A stretch of 17,514 nucleotides of DNA. Source: Halanaerobiaceae bacterium. GTDB taxonomy: Bacteria; Bacillota; Halanaerobiia; Halanaerobiales; Halarsenatibacteraceae. The notes under the pieces are model-generated. The model made no database searches. It saw nothing but the letters and a program-made list of their open reading frames with translations, and was not told the DNA's origin. Made by a program: the position numbers and the translations under genes. The DNA lies in the NCBI GenBank assembly GCA_003554685.1, contig PWHA01000175.1, positions 1 through 17,514 on the forward strand, read 5' to 3'. Of the stretch, positions 12,556-17,514 are shown in pieces; positions within the stretch are counted from its first letter, which is position 1; the number at the start of each line of letters is the position of its first letter.

Positions 12556-12776
12556 ATTTCAGATTGTGATTCTCTGGAAGATCTGGATTTATTTGAAAAA
12601 ATAGCAAGTAAATTTTCATCTTTTGTTGTGCTTCGTAGGAGCATGGGGGTTTACCTTAAAAATACGCCTTAATATTTTCATCTCTTGTTGTGCTCCGAGG
12701 GCGCATGGGGGTTTACTTTGAATAATCTATAGCATTATTTTTCTGTCCTGATGCACCTCAAAGGCGCCTGGAAACC
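12556..12776. repeat. Degenerate ~62-bp tandem repeats with a conserved small hairpin
   Basis: Two clear copies start at 12612 and 12674: ATTTTCATCTTTTGTTGTGC versus ATTTTCATCTCTTGTTGTGC, then a small hairpin, then GCATGGGGGTTTAC. A diverged third begins near 12737, and a weaker match may precede them from about 12556. Spacings are 62 and 63 bp. In each copy the centre can fold: TGCTTC-GTA-GGAGCA, TGCTCC-GAG-GGCGCA and GCACCT-CAA-AGGCGC, the last two with one mismatch each. No ORF of note on either strand. The rest of the 400-bp interval (12424-12823) holds only the terminator hairpin and AT-rich text. Confidence 0.7.
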
Positions 12777-12823
12777 TGCTTATATTTAATTGCTTAAACT
12801 TTTATAGTTATTTTTCAGTGATC

Positions 12824-15487
12824 TTAATTGTTGTTTTCTTCCTGCAGTTCCTCCTCATCCAGTTCTTCTTCCAGTTCCTCTGCTTCCTCCGGCGACAGCA
12901 GCTGCAGCAGGCTGTCTATTCTATCCCGGCGTTCCTGCCGGTTTGCTTCCCGTTCGTCGGGATCTATGGTATCTTCTGGGACATCTTCCTCTCTATCTTC
13001 AGCTAAATCATCAGCAATGTCATCGGCAACTTCCGGGGCAGGCTGGTCATCAGGATCAGTCTCTTCCTCTCCCCGTTCCAGAAATTCCAGCACGCTTTCA
13101 GGAGCCGGAGTTATATCCTGCGGAACCTGATCACCAAGCTCAGGAATGTCTAGAGGCCTTCCCCCATCAGCTGTTCTCCCGGTTATCCGGAGATATTTGT
13201 ACTCACCAGTTTCATTCGTTTCCGGGATTCCTGTATTAGGATCAATTTCCAGAACCGGCATGCCCGGCCTGGCCTGATAGGTTCCACTGATAGGCTGGCG
13301 TCCTCTACCAGGAGAACTGCTCTGTCCAAAGTTTAATTCCATAGGACCCAGCACAATGCCGCTGTCCACCAGGTAATCAACAGAAATTATCTGATCTGCT
13401 GGCGTTTGCTCGGTAGCCAGTCTAAATGATCTTCTATCGAGCCTGACGGAATTAATCTTTCCCTGGAGGGGACTGCGCTCATCGGGAGTATTGTCCATCC
13501 TGAACACCTCATTGACAGATTGTCCAGGGTTATCAGAAGCCAGCAAACCTGTGGCCGGATCAACCTCCAGAGAGATGATGTCCTGAGGACGGTTAAAGGA
13601 GGTAGCTGGAATATCCTCCAGAATCGGCTCCATAATTTTAGTCCAGAGCTGGACAGACTGACTGCTGGAGATTCTGCCTGTGGGATAGGTCATGGGTCGA
13701 GGTGAATCCTCGCCAATCCAGACAGTGGTAACCAGTTCCGGCACAAACCCTACAAACCAGGAATCGGTAAAATTATTGGTTGTCCCGGTTTTTCCTGCTA
13801 TCTGCCGGCCCAGATTGGCCCGCCATCCGGTACCGTCAGTGATAACTGAACGCAGCATGCTGAGCATTAGATAGTTATCTTCTTCCTCCAGAACTACTTT
13901 TTTTCCGGGGTTGGATTCATATAAGGTATTGCCATGCCTGTTTTCAACCCTTTTAATGGCATGTGGTTCGACCCAGACTCCTTCATTGGCATAAATACCA
14001 TAGGCTGATGACATTTCTAAGGGTGTTACTCCTCTGGTCAATCCTCCCAGCGCCAGTGAAAGATGATCATCATAATAATCCTGGGGCTGGAAGGTTGAAA
14101 TACCCATATTTTCAGCAGTTTCAATTGTTTCCTCTACCCCTACCTTTTCAATCATATTAACTGCTGCTACATTCAGGGAAGAAGCCAGAGCCTGGCGCAG
14201 AGAAACCATACCATGGTATTCGTGGCCAAAGTTGACCGGCCAGATCTCATAGGTTGTGTCAGAACGAAAGGCAGGTCGGGGAATATCACTGATAATTGAA
14301 GCAGGATAGAACCTCTCTTCAATAGCTCTGGTGTAAACAAAGGGCTTAAAGGCTGAACCCGGTTGACGGGCTGCCTGGGTGGCCCGGTTAAATTGATCAT
14401 CACCCCGCCCTCCGATCATGCTTTTAATTTCTCCGGTCCGGGGATTTAGAGAAATCGAGGCATACTGAGGTTGAATGTTAGCAATTTCGCCATCTCTTTC
14501 ATGGGAAGGGATAATGCCTTCCTGAAGGGCCTGCTGAAAAGCTTCCTCTGCCTTTTTCTGTTTATCGAGATCAATGGTGGTATAAACTTCCAGCCCTCCA
14601 CCATAAACCTCCTGGGCGCCAAACATCCGCAATAATTGATCTCTGACATAGCGAACAAAGTAGGGGGCGCTTTCGTCCACCTGCTGGCGTCCATCGGGAT
14701 GGAGTTCAATTTCAGCTATTCGGGCTATTTCAAATTCATTTTCACTAATATAACCCAGCTGCTGCATGCGGTTTAAAACCACATTACGGCGCCTTCGAGC
14801 TGCATCTTCATTGTTAAAGGGGGAGTAATAATTGGGGGAGCGGGGCAGAGCTGCAATCAGGGCTGATTCGCTCAGGTCCAGCTCGGAAACAGATCTGCCA
14901 AAATACTGTCGGGAAGCTGCTTCCACTCCATAGGCACTGTGCCCGAAAAATATTTCATTTAAGTACATTTCCAGAATTTCAGATTTAGTATAAAGCCTTT
15001 CGAACTGAAGCGCTAAATAAACTTCCTGAAGTTTACGAAAGATAGTTTTATCCTGACTTAAAAGAGCTTCCCGGGCCAGCTGCTGGGTAATCGTGCTGGC
15101 TCCCTGAACAATTCTTCCTTCAGCTATATTGGTTATCAAAGCCCTGCTAATACCGACCAGGTCGACTCCATGATGATCATAAAAATTATGGTCTTCAATA
15201 GCAACAATAGCCTGCTGCAATTCTTCTGGAATATCATCCAGACTGACATAAACTCTATTTTCCTGATACAGGCTGTTGATTAAAGTTCCATCCTCGCTGT
15301 ATATCATGGTGCTTTGACGTCCTCCCCGGTAGTCAGAAATATCCGGGGTTTCACTGACGATAAAGTACAGGCCGCCCAGGACAGTTCCCACAGACAGGAA
15401 AAAAACCAGAACCAGAGCCGTAATAAGATATAACTTCCACTTTTGTCTGGAAGTATTTTTGTTATTATTGCTGCTGTTGCGGGCCAC
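12824..15487 (-). CDS. Class A penicillin-binding protein (PBP1A-type, bifunctional)
   Basis: This enzyme polymerises glycan strands from lipid II and cross-links peptides outside the membrane. A short basic cytoplasmic N-terminus and one membrane segment (about residues 18-43) come first. The GT51 domain follows: E98 in IEDHNFYDHHGVD, QGASTITQQLAR, E155 in RKLQEVYLALQFER, and KSEILEMYLNEIFFG. The transpeptidase has S378-x-x-K381 (PGSAFKP), S437-x-N439 (SSLN) and K566-T-G568 (KTGTT), all intact. The last ~88 residues are an extremely acidic tail. The start is GTG at 15487 (887 aa), 5 nt after the Shine-Dalgarno GGAGGTGA; a longer reading to 15523 would include the Shine-Dalgarno. It is the only minus-strand gene here, convergent with mutS2 and divergent from tyrS. 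Confidence 0.93.
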   Translation of the reverse strand: MARNSSNNNKNTSRQKWKLYLITALVLVFFLSVGTVLGGLYFIVSETPDISDYRGGRQSTMIYSEDGTLINSLYQENRVYVSLDDIPEELQQAIVAIEDHNFYDHHGVDLVGISRALITNIAEGRIVQGASTITQQLAREALLSQDKTIFRKLQEVYLALQFERLYTKSEILEMYLNEIFFGHSAYGVEAASRQYFGRSVSELDLSESALIAALPRSPNYYSPFNNEDAARRRRNVVLNRMQQLGYISENEFEIARIAEIELHPDGRQQVDESAPYFVRYVRDQLLRMFGAQEVYGGGLEVYTTIDLDKQKKAEEAFQQALQEGIIPSHERDGEIANIQPQYASISLNPRTGEIKSMIGGRGDDQFNRATQAARQPGSAFKPFVYTRAIEERFYPASIISDIPRPAFRSDTTYEIWPVNFGHEYHGMVSLRQALASSLNVAAVNMIEKVGVEETIETAENMGISTFQPQDYYDDHLSLALGGLTRGVTPLEMSSAYGIYANEGVWVEPHAIKRVENRHGNTLYESNPGKKVVLEEEDNYLMLSMLRSVITDGTGWRANLGRQIAGKTGTTNNFTDSWFVGFVPELVTTVWIGEDSPRPMTYPTGRISSSQSVQLWTKIMEPILEDIPATSFNRPQDIISLEVDPATGLLASDNPGQSVNEVFRMDNTPDERSPLQGKINSVRLDRRSFRLATEQTPADQIISVDYLVDSGIVLGPMELNFGQSSSPGRGRQPISGTYQARPGMPVLEIDPNTGIPETNETGEYKYLRITGRTADGGRPLDIPELGDQVPQDITPAPESVLEFLERGEEETDPDDQPAPEVADDIADDLAEDREEDVPEDTIDPDEREANRQERRDRIDSLLQLLSPEEAEELEEELDEEELQEENNN

Positions 15488-15538
15488 AGCTCTCACCTCC
15501 ATAGAGCTCTTGAATAAAAACAAATTCTACATTTATAA

Positions 15539-15547
15539 ATTATAACA
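15539..15547 (-). promoter_or_regulatory. Extended -10 promoter of the PBP gene
   Basis: On the minus strand the text is TGT-TATAAT (plus coordinates 15547 down to 15539), an extended -10, with no convincing -35 at 17 bp. Predicted start near 15532 leaves about 45 nt of leader before the GTG at 15487. Confidence 0.5.
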
Positions 15548-15569
15548 TAAATAAAGAGTCTCTTACACC

Positions 15570-15598
15570 TTGTTAGAGAAAAATCATTCTGATATAAT
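15570..15598 (+). promoter_or_regulatory. Sigma-A-type promoter, plus strand, upstream of tyrS
   Basis: TTGTTA (15570-15575) and TATAAT (15593-15598) are 17 bp apart. Transcription would begin near 15605, some 250 bp before tyrS, and would first cross a hairpin (AAAAGCTC 15628-15635 with GAGCTTTT 15645-15652), a 20-bp duplication and a terminator-like hairpin. Confidence 0.65.
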
Positions 15599-15660
15599 TA
15601 TAGCATATGTAGGAAAGTTAGTGAAGTAAAAGCTCAGGTTTCCAGAGCTTTTCTGAATAA

Positions 15661-15700
15661 TTTTTCCTTCTGCTGACGGATTTTTCCTTCTGCTGACGGA
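15661..15700 (+). repeat. Exact 20-bp tandem duplication in the tyrS leader
   Basis: TTTTTCCTTCTGCTGACGGA occurs at 15661-15680 and again, without change, at 15681-15700. A partial third copy (TTTTTCTT) follows at 15701-15708. Perfect identity suggests a recent slippage event. Confidence 0.95.
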
Positions 15701-15732
15701 TTTTTCTTAATCGATAATGGATAATTAAAAAT

Positions 15733-15773
15733 AAGCAAGAAAAATATTTATTTTCTTTTTATTTGCTTTTTTT
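15733..15773 (+). terminator. Terminator-like hairpin in the tyrS leader
   Basis: AAGCAA (15733-15738) pairs with TTGCTT (15763-15768); the AT-rich interior can extend the stem, and seven T residues follow (15767-15773). The stem is weak in GC, so efficiency is doubtful. If active it would end a ~170-nt transcript from the promoter at 15570-15598. Confidence 0.45.
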
Positions 15774-15791
15774 CTTAATGAATGCTAATAT
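15763..15791 (+). promoter_or_regulatory. Possible proximal tyrS promoter
   Basis: TTGCTT (15763-15768), 17 bp, then TAATAT (15786-15791) preceded by TG at 15783-15784 (extended -10). The -35 shares bases with the preceding hairpin. Weaker than the upstream promoter but better placed for tyrS. Confidence 0.35.
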
Positions 15792-15819
15792 TTTTTATGC
15801 TTTAACTGAAATTTAAACT

Positions 15820-15854
15820 GGAGGTGGTTATCCGGCTGACTGCCGGAAAATATT
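15820..15854 (+). promoter_or_regulatory. Structured ribosome-binding site of tyrS
   Basis: A strong Shine-Dalgarno GGAGGTGG (15820-15827) lies 27 nt from the only plausible ATG (15855), too far for normal use. The intervening bases form a compact hairpin: TCCGGC (15831-15836) with GCCGGA (15842-15847), 5-nt loop. If folded, it shortens the effective spacing to about 10 nt. An in-frame TGA at 15837-15839 limits upstream starts to CTG 15840 or ATT 15852. Confidence 0.6.
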
Positions 15855-17180
15855 ATGACAGCGGAAAGACAGGCCAAAAAAAACGAAGACATCTTGACTG
15901 TAGCAGAGGAGGAAGAGGAACTAAAAGATAATCTGGAAATTTCAGATTTAGAACTGAAAGAGATTAATCGGGAACTGGAAATTTTAACCCAGGGAGTAGC
16001 AGACCTGATTACTAAAGAGGATTTGAGAAAAAGATTAATAGTAACTCGCAATGAAGATAGGCCCTTAAAGGTTAAGCTGGGCCTCGACCCCTCTGCTCCG
16101 GATATCCATTTAGGGCATACTGTAGTTCTTAATAAACTTAAACAATTTCAGGATCTCGGTCATGAAGTTCATCTGATAATTGGAGATTTTACCGGAATGA
16201 TAGGAGATCCCAGCGGTAAATCTGAGACCAGAAAACAGCTGACCGAGGAAGAAGTAAGAGAAAATGCCCGCACCTATCAGGAGCAGTTTTCCCGGGTGCT
16301 GGATTCAGAGAAAACAGTTCTTCACTTTAACAGCAGCTGGCTGGGAGAGCTGATGCTGGAGGATATTATAAATATTGCCTCCCGTTACACCGTGGCGAGA
16401 ATGCTGGAGCGGGATGATTTTGCTACTAGAATGAACGAGAATAAACCAATTGCAATTCATGAGTTTTTCTATCCTCTGCTGCAGGGTTATGACTCGGTTG
16501 CTCTGGACGCTGATGTTGAGCTGGGAGGCACGGATCAGAGATTTAATCTCCTGGTAGGACGGCGCCTGCAGCGAGAATTTGAACAGACCCCCCAGGTGGT
16601 CATGATGATGCCCCTGCTGGAAGGACTTGATGGAACCCAGAAGATGAGTAAAAGTCTTGACAATTATATTGGAATTAATGAAGATCCTGATACCATGTAT
16701 GGAAAGGTTATGTCTCTGCCTGATGAATTAATACTTCGTTATTTTGAACTGGTGACAGACCTCACACCCGCTCAGGTAGAGGAGCAGCGAGAAAAACTGG
16801 AGGATGAAGGAACTAACCCTATGGAGGTCAAAAAATATCTGGCTGAAAAAATAGTCAGCAATTTCCATGACAGCAAAAAAGCCCGAAAAGCTGCTCAGGA
16901 GTTTGCCAGAGTTTTTTCTGAAGGTGAGAAGCCGGAAGATATGCCGGAAGTTATCATTTCTACCGATCAGCTTGATGATGGTAAAGTCTGGATTGTCAGG
17001 CTGATTTCAGCCACGGGTATGGTTGACAGCAACAGTGAGGCCCGTCGATTGATTAAACAGGGGGCGGTTACCCTGGATGATAAAAAAATTGAAACCATAG
17101 ATTATGATGTGCCGGTTGAGAATGAAATGATCCTGCAGATCGGCAAAAGGCGTTTTGCCAGAATTAGAAGGGGAGATTAG
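15855..17180 (+). CDS. tyrS: Tyrosyl-tRNA synthetase (TyrZ-like class Ic)
   Basis: The enzyme activates tyrosine and charges tRNA-Tyr in the cytoplasm. The catalytic Rossmann fold carries the HIGH motif as HLGH (residues 85-88, in LGLDPSAPDIHLGH). IIGDFTGMIGDPSGKSETR, LQGYDSVALDADVELGGTDQ and KMSKS (263-267) follow. A C-terminal S4 RNA-binding domain (VWIVRLISATGMVDSNSEA onward) closes the protein. The sequence is of the second bacterial TyrRS type (TyrZ-like), judged from the VKLGLDPSAPDIHLGH context. Length is 441 aa; about 35 acidic N-terminal residues precede the usual family start (near EINRELEILTQG). alaS begins 3 bp after the stop. No T-box was found upstream, unlike many Bacillota tyrS genes. 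Confidence 0.95.
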   Translation: MTAERQAKKNEDILTVAEEEEELKDNLEISDLELKEINRELEILTQGVADLITKEDLRKRLIVTRNEDRPLKVKLGLDPSAPDIHLGHTVVLNKLKQFQDLGHEVHLIIGDFTGMIGDPSGKSETRKQLTEEEVRENARTYQEQFSRVLDSEKTVLHFNSSWLGELMLEDIINIASRYTVARMLERDDFATRMNENKPIAIHEFFYPLLQGYDSVALDADVELGGTDQRFNLLVGRRLQREFEQTPQVVMMMPLLEGLDGTQKMSKSLDNYIGINEDPDTMYGKVMSLPDELILRYFELVTDLTPAQVEEQREKLEDEGTNPMEVKKYLAEKIVSNFHDSKKARKAAQEFARVFSEGEKPEDMPEVIISTDQLDDGKVWIVRLISATGMVDSNSEARRLIKQGAVTLDDKKIETIDYDVPVENEMILQIGKRRFARIRRGD

Positions 17181-17182
17181 TA

Positions 17183-17514
17183 ATGTTAACTGATGATTTG
17201 CGGCAGTCCTATCTGGATTTTTTTAAAAACAAAGATCATCTGGTGGTTGACAGCGCCCCGCTGATACCCAAAAATGACCCCACAGTTCTCTGGGTTAACT
17301 CCGGGATGTTTCCCCTGAAGCCCTTTTTCAGCGGTCAGGAAACTCCACCTCATCACCGGATGGCTTCCTGCCAGAAATGTATCAGAACCGGAGATATCGA
17401 GAATGTGGGAAGAACAGCCCGCCACCATACTTTTTTTGAGATGCTGGGAAACTTTTCCTTTGGAGATTATTTTAAGGAAGAGGCTATTGCCTGGGGCTGG
17501 GAATATGTAACAGA
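17183..17514 (+). CDS. alaS: Alanyl-tRNA synthetase, N-terminal fragment (runs off window)
   Basis: About 110 codons are visible. The peptide begins MLTDDLRQSYLDFFKNKDH and contains SAPLIPKNDPTVLWVNSGM. CQKCIRTGDIENVGRTARHH and TFFEMLGNFSFGDYFK follow, the class II catalytic core of AlaRS with its unmistakable 'FFEMLGN' motif. The enzyme charges tRNA-Ala and, through domains outside this window, edits Ser and Gly. The ATG at 17183 follows AAGGGGAG (17168-17175) by 7 nt, inside the end of tyrS, so the two genes form an operon with coupled translation. No separate T-box for Ala is possible in the 2-bp gap. Confidence 0.96.
   Translation, partial: MLTDDLRQSYLDFFKNKDHLVVDSAPLIPKNDPTVLWVNSGMFPLKPFFSGQETPPHHRMASCQKCIRTGDIENVGRTARHHTFFEMLGNFSFGDYFKEEAIAWGWEYVT

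Noticed and set aside
12650..12740. Short ATG ORFs starting ATGGGGGTTTAC in the 62-bp repeats
   Set aside because: Only 6-9 codons, no Shine-Dalgarno, differing lengths between copies.
12828..13130. Plus-strand serine-rich ORF
   Set aside because: Complement of the Asp/Glu-rich tail of the PBP; low complexity is inherited from GAG/GAA codons on the other strand.

Overview
The window is a housekeeping stretch of a low-to-moderate GC Bacillota chromosome. Gene order (thrS, infC-rpmI-rplT, a SpoU methylase, pheS-pheT, zapA, cvpA, polX, mutS2) closely follows the Bacillus/Clostridium arrangement. A minus-strand class A penicillin-binding protein and then tyrS-alaS follow. Unusually acidic protein tails and insertions (PBP C-terminus, PheT and TyrRS insertions) and the TyrZ-like tyrosyl-tRNA synthetase would fit a halophilic anaerobe such as a member of the Halanaerobiales. 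That placement is an inference from gene content, not a proven identification.

Layout. 1-147 is the 3' end of thrS. A strong sigma-A-type promoter overlaps its stop codon and drives a ~320-nt leader carrying an intrinsic attenuator, then infC (with a non-canonical ATC start), an AT-rich repeat spacer, rpmI and rplT, closed by a clear terminator. A TrmH/SpoU 2'-O-methyltransferase follows. A second good promoter drives a 43-codon YqzL-like small gene, then a complete T-box leader with a UUC (Phe) specifier, then pheS-pheT. zapA and cvpA are tightly coupled; a terminator overlaps the cvpA stop; polX and mutS2 (rqcU) follow. A ~400-bp repeat-rich convergent region separates mutS2 from the minus-strand PBP. 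A ~370-bp divergent region then leads to tyrS and the start of alaS at the window edge.

Functionally this is translation machinery (initiation factor, two ribosomal proteins, rRNA methylation, four aminoacyl-tRNA synthetases, ribosome rescue by MutS2/RqcU) together with cell division (ZapA), wall synthesis (PBP) and DNA repair (PolX).

I found no mobile element, CRISPR array, defence system or tRNA/rRNA gene. The unusual material is regulatory and intergenic: five separate families of short tandem repeats (periods 10-12, 33, 11, ~62 and 20 bp), a possible translated leader ORF in the infC attenuator, a small yqzL gene fused to a T-box transcription unit, and a tyrS ribosome-binding site with a hairpin folded between the Shine-Dalgarno and the ATG.
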